A stretch of 64,000 nt of DNA from CAZYTX01 sp964650485 (lineage in GTDB: Bacteria > RBG-13-61-14 > DATKZS01): NCBI GenBank assembly GCA_964650485.1, contig CAZYTX010000002.1:1-64000 (forward strand). The letters run 5' to 3'. A program made the translations under genes and the position numbers. How positions within the stretch are numbered: position 1 is the first letter of the stretch; each line of letters opens with the position of its first letter. Below, piece by piece: positions 25,255 to 33,522 of this stretch. Below the pieces are notes generated by a model. That model was given only the letters and a program-made list of their open reading frames with translations. It was not told the DNA's origin and searched no databases.

Positions 25255-25830
25255 ATGATGGTGCTGGGAATCTACGGCAGCCCCCGCAAGGGAGGCAACA
25301 CCGACATACTCCTGGACAGGGCACTGCAGGGGGCAGAGGCCGCGGGAGCCCAGGTCGCAAGGGTGTACGCACGGGACCTTTCCATTACGGGGTGCAGGGA
25401 GTGCGGCGGGTGCGATGACACGGGAAGGTGCGTGTGGGAGGATGACATGCAGGAGGTTTACCCGCTCCTGGACCAGGCGCATGCAATAATCATCGCAACG
25501 CCCATCTTCTTCTACGCCATGCCGGCTCAACTGAAAGACATAATTGACCGGGCACAGGCAAGGTGGAACAGGAGGATGATGGAGAAGACCGCGGAGCAGA
25601 GGAAGACATATGACCGGGGCAGGGGATTTCTCATAGCAGCGGGGGCCACTAAAGGAAAGGACCTCTTCCAGGGGATCGAGCTCACAGCCCGCTACTTCTT
25701 CGACGCACTGGACATGAGCTATGAAGGCGGGGTATTCTTCCGAGAGGTCGAGGGAAAGGGAAATATAATAAAGAGGCCGGAGGCGCTTGAACAGGCTTTC
25801 GAGCTCGGCAAAAAAGCCACAGATGAATAA
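25255..25830 (+). CDS. Flavodoxin-fold NAD(P)H-dependent FMN reductase
   Basis: The flavoprotein (191 aa) has the N-terminal FMN phosphate-binding GIYGSPRKGGNTDIL, an iron-sulfur-flavoprotein-like CRECGGCDDTGRC cysteine cluster and TPIFFYAMPAQLKDIIDR. The cysteine pattern resembles anaerobic iron-sulfur flavoproteins that handle oxygen and peroxide, although only three closely spaced cysteines plus one further are seen. It fits the surrounding oxidative-stress island. The ribosome site is weak. Confidence 0.85.
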   Translation: MMVLGIYGSPRKGGNTDILLDRALQGAEAAGAQVARVYARDLSITGCRECGGCDDTGRCVWEDDMQEVYPLLDQAHAIIIATPIFFYAMPAQLKDIIDRAQARWNRRMMEKTAEQRKTYDRGRGFLIAAGATKGKDLFQGIELTARYFFDALDMSYEGGVFFREVEGKGNIIKRPEALEQAFELGKKATDE

Positions 25831-25867
25831 CAAGGAACTGCTTTTGTTCAAAACAGCTTATATATTT

Positions 25868-25940
25868 CGCACAGGGACACAGAGGGCACAGAGGATAGGA
25901 GAATAAATTTTCAAGCTTCGTGTTCTCTGTGCCTCTGTGT
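25868..25940. repeat. Inverted-repeat element of ACACAGAGGGCACAGAG type
   Basis: The left arm ACACAGAGGGCACAGAGGA (about 25876-25894) pairs with TTCTCTGTGCCTCTGTGT (about 25923-25940) on the other side of a short AT-rich loop. It lies between the FMN reductase and rubredoxin genes and could fold in RNA. Confidence 0.65.
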
Positions 25941-25973
25941 AAAACTAATCATAAGATAAAAGGAGTATATAAA

Positions 25974-26135
25974 ATGCAAAAGTACGAATGCACGGTCTGC
26001 GGATACATCTACGACCCTGAGCAGGGCGACCCGGACAGCGGCGTGGAACCCGGCACCGCGTTCGATGACCTGCCCGACGATTGGACCTGCCCGGTGTGCG
26101 GCGCGGAAAAGGACATGTTCGAGCCCGCGGAGTGA
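25974..26135 (+). CDS. Rubredoxin
   Basis: The 53-residue electron carrier has the two FeS4 motifs CTVCGY and CPVCGA at canonical spacing, and the DLPDDWTCPVC segment. It probably hands electrons to the rubrerythrins, the rubredoxin-less ferritin-fold protein and the superoxide reductase encoded upstream. AAAAGGAG lies 10 bp before the ATG, a strong ribosome site. Confidence 0.97.
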   Translation: MQKYECTVCGYIYDPEQGDPDSGVEPGTAFDDLPDDWTCPVCGAEKDMFEPAE

Positions 26136-26137
26136 AA

Positions 26138-26154
26138 ATCAACCACGGGTTGAT
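26138..26154 (+). terminator. Hairpin after the rubredoxin gene
   Basis: ATCAACC/GGTTGAT form a perfect 7-bp stem with a 3-nt loop right after the stop codon. A strong U-tract is lacking, so terminator function is only possible. Confidence 0.35.
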
Positions 26155-26234
26155 CCGGTTTAATCATCTTGACGCAACGGGCTTCGGCGAGCTCAGTCGA
26201 GCCGCGCTAAGGCGCAACGTATTAACAAAAAATT

Positions 26235-26334
26235 TCAGGAAAGCTTTATTTACCCTAGCGCCGTGGCGACGCCAGCCTGTGCGTGCCTGCCTGTGCCGTG
26301 CCCGGCACGGCAGACAGGTTCGCACGCAGACAGG
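26235..26334. repeat. Dispersed palindromic repeat, copy 2
   Basis: This is the inverted copy of 3579-3673: the same TGCCGTGCC/GGCACGGCA core (26294-26312) and flanks, with isolated substitutions and a short insertion. It lies between the rubredoxin and purD genes, which are convergent. Confidence 0.85.
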
Positions 26335-26405
26335 TGGCGCTAAAAATCCTCTCTTGGCCAGCTCGCTCCTTCCCTCAAAACTCACCCCTCACCCCTCAAA
26401 TCTGT

Positions 26406-27674
26406 TTACAGGGCCTTGCGCCCGATGTCCGTGCGGTAGTACGCCCCGTTCCATGAGATCTCGCGCACCGCGGCGTAGGCGTTGTCAATTGCGCCTTTGA
26501 TGTCCTTTCCCCGGGCGGTGACTCCCAGCACCCTGCCGCCCGCGGTTACTATGTCCGAGTCCTTGCGCGCAGTGCCTGCGTGGAACACGTAGGTATCCGG
26601 GAGCTTCTTGGCCTTTTCCAGGCCGGTTATGACGTGGCCCTTGTCGTACTTTCCGGGGTAGCCCTTGCTGGCCATGACCACGCACACGGCCGGATTGTCC
26701 CACTCCATTTGCATTTGCTTCAAAGACCCGTCCGAGTCAACACAGGCAAGGATATAATCCATGATGTCGCTTTTCATTCGGAAGAGGAGCGGCTGCGTCT
26801 CGGGGTCCCCGAAGCGCACGTTGAACTCGAGCACCTGCGGCCCCTGGTCCCCGATCATCAGCCCGGCGTAAAGCACCCCCCTGTACGGCCTGCCCTGGTC
26901 CTTCATCCCGGCCACCACCGGCTTCATGATTCTCTCCATGATCTCCTGGTGTAGCCCGTCCGTGACCACTGGCGCGGGCGAGTAGGCCCCCATGCCGCCG
27001 GTGTTTGGCCCCTGGTCCCCGTCGTAAATGGCCTTGTGGTCCTGCGAGCTTGCCAGGGGGAGCACGTCTTCGCCGTCGGTGAATGCGATAAAGCTCGCCT
27101 CCTCGCCGAAAAGCCGCTCCTCGATCACCACTTTGTCTCCTGCGTCCCCGAACTCGCGCTCGACCATCACCCTGTCCACCGCGTGCTCGGCTTCCCGCCT
27201 GTCCTGGCACACGATCACGCCCTTTCCCGCGGCCAGCCCGTCGGCCTTGACCACCAGGTCGGGGCCATTGCTCTGTATGTAGTTTTTTGCCTTTTCAGGG
27301 TCATCGAATATCCCGAAGGCCGCGGTGGGCACTTTGTACTCCTGCATGATCTCTTTTGCAAAGGCCTTGCTGCCCTCGAGCTCGGCCGCGGCCATCGAGC
27401 AGCCGAACACCTGGACACCCTCCTGCACCAGTCTGTCCGACAGCCCTGCCACCAGGGGCCCCTCGGGGCCCACCACCACAAGTTCTATCTCCTGCTTTTT
27501 CGAGGTCTCAACTATGGCGTCAAGGTCATCGGCCTTTATTTGCACGCACTCGGCCTCTTCAGCAATGCCAGCATTGCCGGGCACGCAAAGGACCTTTTCA
27601 ACCCGTCTCGACTGTTTTATCTTCCATACCAGGGCGTGCTCCCTGCCGCCGCCTCCGACCACCAGAACCTTCAT
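26406..27674 (-). CDS. purD: Phosphoribosylamine--glycine ligase
   Basis: The 422-residue ATP-grasp enzyme joins glycine to phosphoribosylamine in step two of purine synthesis. It starts MKVLVVGGGGREHALVWK, with FRMKSD and FNVRFGDPETQPLL in the ATP-grasp domain. AAAGGAG precedes the ATG. Its stop faces the rubredoxin gene across a repeat. alr is 10 bp upstream, so it is the last gene of a dnaN/alr/purD group. Confidence 0.97.
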   Translation of the reverse strand: MKVLVVGGGGREHALVWKIKQSRRVEKVLCVPGNAGIAEEAECVQIKADDLDAIVETSKKQEIELVVVGPEGPLVAGLSDRLVQEGVQVFGCSMAAAELEGSKAFAKEIMQEYKVPTAAFGIFDDPEKAKNYIQSNGPDLVVKADGLAAGKGVIVCQDRREAEHAVDRVMVEREFGDAGDKVVIEERLFGEEASFIAFTDGEDVLPLASSQDHKAIYDGDQGPNTGGMGAYSPAPVVTDGLHQEIMERIMKPVVAGMKDQGRPYRGVLYAGLMIGDQGPQVLEFNVRFGDPETQPLLFRMKSDIMDYILACVDSDGSLKQMQMEWDNPAVCVVMASKGYPGKYDKGHVITGLEKAKKLPDTYVFHAGTARKDSDIVTAGGRVLGVTARGKDIKGAIDNAYAAVREISWNGAYYRTDIGRKAL

Positions 27675-27684
27675 GGAAACTCCT

Positions 27685-28809
27685 TTAATCTGTATAGACC
27701 CTTCTCACCCTTCTGCCGATGGAGGTGAGAACCTCGTATGGTATGGTCCCCGCGGCCCGGGCGTGCTCCTCCGCGCTCACCCTGCACTCGCCCTCGGAGC
27801 CCATTACAAGCACCCGGTCGCCTGGCGCGGCCCCCGGCACATCTGTCACGTCAATCATTATAAGGTCCATGGTCACAACGCCCATTAGGGGCGCGGGCAT
27901 GCCCCTGGCGTAGAGGTTGAACCCGGGCGAGATTGACCTCGAAAGCCCGTCCGCGTACCCGATCGGCAATATGGCCACCCTGGACTCCCTTTTCAGCACA
28001 GTCTCTCTGCCGTAAGAGATGCACGCTCCCTTCGGCATGGCCCTTACCTGTGCGATCTCCGTGACCAGCCTCATTGCCGGCTCCAGTTCGACTGGCAGTG
28101 TCGTATCATGGCTCGGGCTCACCCCGTAGAGCGCTATCCCCGGTCTTACCGCACTGAATATGGATTCGGGATAAAGGAAGATGCAAGCGGAGTTAGCCAT
28201 TGACTCGAACTCGATGCTTTTCAGCCGCGAGCGCATTGACTTCGAGGTTAGAGCAAAGTCTTGCAACTGCCGCCTGGTGTACTCGCAGTCATCCTCGTCA
28301 GTGCTCTCGGCCACCGGCGGGTGCGAGGAGAGGCCCTTGACCTTAACGTGCTCCAGCCCGGAGAGCGCGTCCGAGACCTGTTTTGCCTGTTCGGGCAGGA
28401 AGCCGGTCCTTCCCATGCCCGTGTCGAATTCGACCACCACCTTTATCCCCTTATTCGCTCTTTTATTGGACTTAATCGCCAAAAGGTCGTCCATGCACGA
28501 GACCACTGGAATGAATCCCCTTATGGCGATCTCATCAAGCTCCTCCTCATTCAAGGGCGCGAATATAATGATGTCCGAGTAAACCTCGTTGTCGTAGAGC
28601 TCGATGGCCTCCTCCAGGCAAGCCACGCAAAGGGCGTCTACACCCTTGTTTTCAAGACACTTCGATACCGGGACGGCTCCGTGCCCGTATGCGTCGGCCT
28701 TTACCACCGGCATGGCTTTGGCGCCGGTGTGGCTTATTCGATCTTTTAAAAGGGACAGGTTTCGGTCTATGGCTGCAAGCGAGATTTGAGCTTCAGTTGA
28801 CCTTGCCAT
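27685..28809 (-). CDS. alr: Alanine racemase
   Basis: The 374-residue PLP enzyme makes D-alanine for peptidoglycan. The PLP lysine is Lys37 in VVKADAYGHGA and the second catalytic Tyr is in ACISYGRETVLK; the C-terminal GVVTMDLIMIDVTDV is typical. It lies downstream of dnaN with 34 bp between and upstream of purD, an uncommon neighbourhood for a replication-initiation locus. Confidence 0.97.
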   Translation of the reverse strand: MARSTEAQISLAAIDRNLSLLKDRISHTGAKAMPVVKADAYGHGAVPVSKCLENKGVDALCVACLEEAIELYDNEVYSDIIIFAPLNEEELDEIAIRGFIPVVSCMDDLLAIKSNKRANKGIKVVVEFDTGMGRTGFLPEQAKQVSDALSGLEHVKVKGLSSHPPVAESTDEDDCEYTRRQLQDFALTSKSMRSRLKSIEFESMANSACIFLYPESIFSAVRPGIALYGVSPSHDTTLPVELEPAMRLVTEIAQVRAMPKGACISYGRETVLKRESRVAILPIGYADGLSRSISPGFNLYARGMPAPLMGVVTMDLIMIDVTDVPGAAPGDRVLVMGSEGECRVSAEEHARAAGTIPYEVLTSIGRRVRRVYTD

Positions 28810-28843
28810 GCGCTGTTATTAACTCTCTGAATTCAAGGAAGGA

Positions 28844-29956
28844 TCACAGCCTCATGGGCATTACCACGCAGAGGTATCTATCGTCGTCATTCGTCTTTAC
28901 TATTGCTGGGGACTGCTCATCCTTCATCTCCATGATAAGCTTGTCCCCCTTGTCAGCGTTCATTATGTCCACGAAGTAGCGGTCATTGAACCCTATTGAC
29001 ACCGGCTCTCCATCGTACTCTATGTCCATCTCCGAGTGTGAGCTCCCGAAGTTGGGGTTCTTGCTCTCCAAGGTTAAAAGGTTGTCCTTGAATGCAAACT
29101 TTACCGCCCTGGCCTTCTCGTCCACCATTATTGACACCCGCCTCAAGTTCCTCATAAGCTCTTCTTTCTCCAGCACCGCCTTCTTGTCCGCACCCTCTAC
29201 TATCACCTTCTGGTAATCCGGGAACTTTCCGTCCACAAGCCGCATGATCAGCACCGTGTCCTCCACCGACATGGCCGCCATCTTCTCTTCTATTGCAAGT
29301 CCCACTTCCCCTTCCACGTCGTCCAAGAGCTTCACCGCCTCGGCCATGGCTTTCCTTGGCATTATAACACCCTTCTCCAAGGGCATGTCCGAGAGGCTCG
29401 CAAGCTCGCGATCGAGCATGGCCAGCCTGTGCCCGTCAGTAGCCACCATCTTCAATGTCTTCTGGTCTTCACCCTTTTCCGCGTAGATGCCATGGAGGCT
29501 GAACCTTGCCTCCTCTCCCGCAACCGCGTAGATGGTCTTCTGAATCATCTCCAGAAGCACAGGCGCCAGCACCTTTACCATCTTGAAATCCGAGGCATCG
29601 GGAATCTTCGGGTAGTCCTCGGATGACATCCCCATTATATCGAACCTGCTCTTGCCGCTCTTTACTTCCACGTGAAAGTCTTCACCGCTCGTGAGCGACA
29701 AGGCCCCCTCCGGAAGCTCGCGGACAATGTCGTAGAGCTTCTTCGCGTTCAGTGTGAGATTGCCTCCTGATTTCAGGTCTACCGGGCACTTGTCAATGAC
29801 CGTGACATCCAGGTCCGTGGCCACCATCTCGATTGCGTCATCCTGGGCCCTGAGCAGAGTATTGGAGAGAATGGGCATCGCGTTTCGCTTCTCCACGATG
29901 CCTTGCACCTTTGAGAGACTTTTTATGAAAGCATCTCTTTCTATGATGAGTTCCAT
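28844..29956 (-). CDS. dnaN: DNA polymerase III beta subunit (sliding clamp)
   Basis: The 370-residue clamp holds the replicative polymerase on DNA as a ring dimer. Three clamp domains are covered, with MELIIERDAFIKSLSKVQGIVEKRN at the start in shape, the usual SNTLL early segment, and the C-terminal MPMRL, which matches the family end. AAGGAGG lies upstream of the ATG. It lies downstream of dnaA on the same strand, with a 291-bp gap. Confidence 0.97.
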   Translation of the reverse strand: MELIIERDAFIKSLSKVQGIVEKRNAMPILSNTLLRAQDDAIEMVATDLDVTVIDKCPVDLKSGGNLTLNAKKLYDIVRELPEGALSLTSGEDFHVEVKSGKSRFDIMGMSSEDYPKIPDASDFKMVKVLAPVLLEMIQKTIYAVAGEEARFSLHGIYAEKGEDQKTLKMVATDGHRLAMLDRELASLSDMPLEKGVIMPRKAMAEAVKLLDDVEGEVGLAIEEKMAAMSVEDTVLIMRLVDGKFPDYQKVIVEGADKKAVLEKEELMRNLRRVSIMVDEKARAVKFAFKDNLLTLESKNPNFGSSHSEMDIEYDGEPVSIGFNDRYFVDIMNADKGDKLIMEMKDEQSPAIVKTNDDDRYLCVVMPMRL

Positions 29957-30247
29957 TTGCCTTTGTCCTCCTTGTCTGATCCGCGTGTTCTTTTCTACAT
30001 CCTTTACTCTTTATCTTAATAAAATATTATCAGAGAATTATCAATATTAAGTCCACTTAATTAGTGGATGAGCGCGGTGAAAGGCGCGCACAATCTCTGT
30101 TTTGCCGCAATGTTAGTCACCATGTCCCGCCAAGGCTGCGCAGTTGGAAGCTTTGTGGAAAACGAGTTGATTCAAGGCTGCGCCGAATTATTGCGGATAA
30201 TCCACATACAACCCACAACCCGGTTATTGCCTTAGTCCACATACTAT
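29957..30247. other. dnaA-dnaN intergenic region with DnaA-box-like sites
   Basis: TGTGGAAAA at 30154-30162 is a TTTTCCACA-type box on the - strand; TAATCCACA at 30198-30206 is one mismatch from TTATCCACA, and a weaker TAGTCCACA lies at 30233-30241. The left part is AT-rich and holds the dnaN promoter. It may be part of a bipartite origin. Confidence 0.5.
30016..30044 (-). promoter_or_regulatory. Predicted dnaN promoter
   Basis: On the - strand TTGATA (30039-30044) and TATTAA (30016-30021) are separated by 17 bp and lie about 60 bp upstream of dnaN. Confidence 0.45.
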
Positions 30248-31600
30248 TCATTTACTTACCTTCATCTGCCTGCAGATGGAGTCAATATGTCTTTTTAATT
30301 CCTTGTCAACGTTTTTTTCTATGCCGACCTTTTTCCACGAGTGTATTACGGTTGAGTGATCCCTGCCCCCGAAGGCCTGGCCGATCTCGGGGAAGGAGAG
30401 CTTGCAGAACTCGCGGGAAAGGTACATGGCGATCTGTCTGGGACCCGCGTACTTCCGGTTCCTTTTTGAAGACTTCAACTCCGAGACCTTGATGTTAAAG
30501 TAGGATGCCACCGTCTTCATTATAGTCTCGATTGTAAGCCTCCTCTCCTCCTCGTCCAAGATGGCGCGGATGACTTCTTCTGCAAGCTCCACCGTAATGG
30601 GAGAACCGGAGATGGAAGATAGAGCGGAAAGGCGTATAAGGCTTCCCTCCAGCTTCCTTACGTTCGAGCGGATGCGCTCGGCAAGGAACACTGCAACGTC
30701 GTCCGGGAGATGAATTTGGTCCTCGTGCGCCTTGTGTTTCAAGATGGCAAGGCTGGTCTCGAACTCCGGCGGCTGGATGTCCACGATGATGCCGCTCTCG
30801 AACCTTGAGCGGAGCCTCTCCTCCAGGGTGGTCATCTCCTTGGGGAACTTGTCAGAGGTTATGACTATGGTTTTGCCCGCGGAGTAGAGGTCATTGAACG
30901 TATAGAAGAACTCCTCCTGGGTGCGCTCCTTGCCGGCCAGTATCTCGATGTCGTCCATCAAAAGAACGCCGCATTCCTTGCGGTAGCGGTTCCTGAATCG
31001 AGGCATCTTCTCTTCGCGGATGGCGTTTATCATCTCGTTCATGAAGTTCTCCGCCTGGATGCATATGATCCGGTCCCTTTTGCCTCCGTTATAGATATGG
31101 TTTCCAACCGCGTTCAAAAGGTGAGTCTTTCCAAGGCCAACTCCGCCGTAGATGAAAAGAGGGTTGTACTTCTTGGCCCGCTTCTCCGCAACCGCCATGC
31201 AAGCCGCGTGCGCGAACTGGTTTGATGATCCTACCATGAAGTTTTCGAAGGTGTACTTTGGGTTAAGCTCCGGGTGCGGCTCTTTGGCTTGCTTTTTGCG
31301 CGCGCTTGCCTTGGCGGGGGCCTGCTCTTTCGAGGTTGCGGGCTCTTGTTCGAGCTCGGGGTTCTGCTCGAACTTCAAGCTCACGCTCTTTCCGAACACC
31401 TGTCCCGCGGCCCTTGACAGCGACTGGTTGTAGTTCTTTTTGATCCAGTTGCTTACGAACTTGTTGGGGGCCTCGATAACTATGGCGTCCTTTTTAACCT
31501 CTTTCAGCCTTACGTTGTCAAACCAGGTTGCCAAGGACTTTGGGTCCACCTCTTCACTCAACCTGGTAACAATCTCCTCCCACAACTTGTTACTGTGCAT
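30248..31600 (-). CDS. dnaA: Chromosomal replication initiator protein
   Basis: The 450-residue AAA+ protein binds DnaA boxes and opens the origin. Domain I occupies about residues 1-80, a charged linker follows, Walker A is GGVGLGKTH (residues 152-160), and Walker B is VLLMDDIEIL. The C-terminal DNA-binding domain contains GGRDHSTVIHSWKKV. DnaA boxes lie on both sides of the gene. It is transcribed towards dnaN. Confidence 0.98.
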   Translation of the reverse strand: MHSNKLWEEIVTRLSEEVDPKSLATWFDNVRLKEVKKDAIVIEAPNKFVSNWIKKNYNQSLSRAAGQVFGKSVSLKFEQNPELEQEPATSKEQAPAKASARKKQAKEPHPELNPKYTFENFMVGSSNQFAHAACMAVAEKRAKKYNPLFIYGGVGLGKTHLLNAVGNHIYNGGKRDRIICIQAENFMNEMINAIREEKMPRFRNRYRKECGVLLMDDIEILAGKERTQEEFFYTFNDLYSAGKTIVITSDKFPKEMTTLEERLRSRFESGIIVDIQPPEFETSLAILKHKAHEDQIHLPDDVAVFLAERIRSNVRKLEGSLIRLSALSSISGSPITVELAEEVIRAILDEEERRLTIETIMKTVASYFNIKVSELKSSKRNRKYAGPRQIAMYLSREFCKLSFPEIGQAFGGRDHSTVIHSWKKVGIEKNVDKELKRHIDSICRQMKVSK

Positions 31601-31679
31601 GGTCAGGTCCGTGGTCCTTTTGCCTTAAAGTTTCTGGCCTCGAATTCGGCTCGTGCATCATAACAGACGCGTTAAAAAG

Positions 31680-31711
31680 TTATCCACACCCTTTTCAACA
31701 TCTGTGGAAAA
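31680..31711. promoter_or_regulatory. Inverted pair of DnaA boxes
   Basis: TTATCCACA (31680-31688) and TGTGGAAAA (31703-31711) face each other 14 bp apart, about 80 bp upstream of dnaA. They could serve origin function and dnaA autoregulation. Confidence 0.65.
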
Positions 31712-32110
31712 CCTTTTTTCCTGAGTAATAAAAGCTTTCTAAAGGATTACGGTCAAGAAGATTTAAACACACTCCGGCGACCCTGGTGTCCGGGTTTCGA
31801 GGGCCTTTTCAATCCATTTATACTCTGTGTTTCCATGATCGTCTTCGCGTTTTCTGGACGTAAACTTTAGCAGAGCGAGTAATCATGTCAAGAGAAAAAT
31901 TTAGCCTCTTCTTTTTAGTTCACATTTATCATTAATCCGCTCCTAATGACATGCTCACATAAGTGGGCTTTATAAAGGGAGGAACTTTTGCTGATATGTA
32001 ATCACGTCCCTGTTTCCGCCGCCCGAAAAATACCGCTATAAATGAGCAGCGTGCTTGTATGGGCGTGCCCTCTTTGGTGCAAGCAGGGCGAAAAAGCACT
32101 TTTGACGGTT

Positions 32111-32139
32111 TTGACACAAAAGGCCGGGCGTGTTAAATA
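32111..32139 (+). promoter_or_regulatory. Predicted promoter of the purine permease gene
   Basis: TTGACA (32111-32116) and TAAATA (32134-32139) are separated by 17 bp, 40 bp upstream of the start codon. Confidence 0.55.
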
Positions 32140-32150
32140 AAGGGCTTTAG

Positions 32151-32168
32151 GAGCTTTTGATAAAGCTC
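32151..32168 (+). promoter_or_regulatory. 5'-leader hairpin before the permease gene
   Basis: GAGCTTT/AAAGCTC form a perfect 7-bp stem with a TGAT loop inside the short leader, overlapping the only GGAG sequence (32150-32153). No purine-riboswitch consensus was found. Confidence 0.4.
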
Positions 32169-32178
32169 TTCAGCGCGG

Positions 32179-33507
32179 ATGAAGGACAAGATACGATCTT
32201 TCTTTGATTTCTACGAGGCGGGCACGGACTTTAAGACCGAGGCCATGGGCGGGCTTGTCACCTTCATGACCATGGCCTACATAATTTTTGTAAACCCGGG
32301 CATTCTATCCGCGGCCGGCATGGACTTCGAAAGCGTGATGGTTGCAACCTGCCTTGCCTCGGCCATAGCGACCCTTGTCATGGCCCTGCTCGCGCGCTAC
32401 CCCATTGCCCTGGCCCCGGGCATGGGACTCAACGCATTCTTCGCCTACGAGATTGCAAAAGGCTTCGGCGTTCCCTGGCAGACGGCGCTTGGCATGGTGT
32501 TCATAGCCGGCGTCATTTTCCTTGTCCTCACCTTCCTCAAGGTGAGAGAGATGCTGATAAACGCCATTCCCGACGCCTTGAAACACGCCATCTCCGCGGG
32601 CATTGGCCTGTTCATCGCATTCATCGGTCTCCAGAACGGAAACATCGTGGCGGACAGCCCCGCCACCCTGGTCCAGCTCGGAGACCTTGCCCACCCCACC
32701 ACCATGATAGTGCTATTAAGTCTCGCAGCCACGCTGGTGATGATGGTGGCCGGGATTAAGGGCGCCATCCTCTGGGGGATCATCCTGGCCGGAGTTCTCG
32801 GGCTCGCAACCGGCCAGATCGAGGTGCAAAAGTCGGGCCTGGAAGCGGTGGTGTCATTGAAACCCTCCATCTCGGCCACCGCGTTCAAGCTCGACATATG
32901 GGCGGTGTTTACAAAGTGGGAGTGGATTGCATTGACTTTAGCGCTGCTCTTCTTCGACCTTTTCGATACGGTGGGCACGCTCATCGGGGTGTCCGAGCAG
33001 GGCGGCTTCTTAAAAGACGGCAAGCTGCCAAGAGCCACACAGGCCCTTACCGCGGACGCGGTGGGCACGGTGGCCGGCTCCATGCTGGGCACCTCAACCA
33101 CCACCTCCTACATCGAGAGCTCCACCGGGATAGCCGCGGGGGCAAGGACGGGCTTCGCAAGCCTGGTCACCGCTGCACTTTTCTTGGTGGCCGTGTTCTT
33201 CTCGCCGCTTGTGGGTCTGTTTGCCAAGGAGTTCGTGACCGCGCCGGCCCTTATCGTGGTGGGCGCCATCATGATGACCTCGGTGGCAAAGATTCCTTGG
33301 AAGGATTACGCAGAGGCTGTGCCCGCCTTCCTTACCATAACCCTGATGCCTCTCACCTTCAGCATCTCAAGGGGGCTGATCGCGGGGTTCGTGGTGTGGC
33401 CGCTTTTGCAGGCCGCATCCGGAAGGGGCAGGCAGGTGCACCCGTTCCTCTACGTTCTTAGCGCTCTGCTTCTGCTCGCGGTTGTGCTAAGCTACGTGCT
33501 GCTATAA
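32179..33507 (+). CDS. NCS2 family purine permease (AzgA/PbuG type)
   Basis: The 442-residue polytopic inner-membrane transporter has about 12-13 hydrophobic segments. Family signatures include NPGILSAAGMD near the start, ALAPGMGLNAFFAYE, FFDLFDTVGTLIGVSEQGG and LGTSTTTSYIESSTGIAAG. AzgA-type members import hypoxanthine, guanine or adenine. It faces away from dnaA and purD; a link to purine supply is reasonable but not shown. Confidence 0.93.
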   Translation: MKDKIRSFFDFYEAGTDFKTEAMGGLVTFMTMAYIIFVNPGILSAAGMDFESVMVATCLASAIATLVMALLARYPIALAPGMGLNAFFAYEIAKGFGVPWQTALGMVFIAGVIFLVLTFLKVREMLINAIPDALKHAISAGIGLFIAFIGLQNGNIVADSPATLVQLGDLAHPTTMIVLLSLAATLVMMVAGIKGAILWGIILAGVLGLATGQIEVQKSGLEAVVSLKPSISATAFKLDIWAVFTKWEWIALTLALLFFDLFDTVGTLIGVSEQGGFLKDGKLPRATQALTADAVGTVAGSMLGTSTTTSYIESSTGIAAGARTGFASLVTAALFLVAVFFSPLVGLFAKEFVTAPALIVVGAIMMTSVAKIPWKDYAEAVPAFLTITLMPLTFSISRGLIAGFVVWPLLQAASGRGRQVHPFLYVLSALLLLAVVLSYVLL

Positions 33508-33522
33508 GGACCAAAGAAATCC

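Larger units (their letters stand above)
31601..32178. other. oriC: Candidate replication origin region upstream of dnaA
   Basis: A perfect DnaA box TTATCCACA at 31680-31688 is followed by TGTGGAAAA (a TTTTCCACA box in inverse orientation) at 31703-31711, next to an AT-rich stretch (31710-31780 and 31850-31960). No gene is supported in the 578 bp. The two flanking genes are divergent. Only two strong boxes are seen here, so origin status rests on location plus the further boxes in the dnaA-dnaN gap. Confidence 0.55.

Noticed and set aside
31720..32178. Purine riboswitch upstream of the NCS2 permease
   Set aside because: No conserved purine-riboswitch core was found; only a simple hairpin is present.
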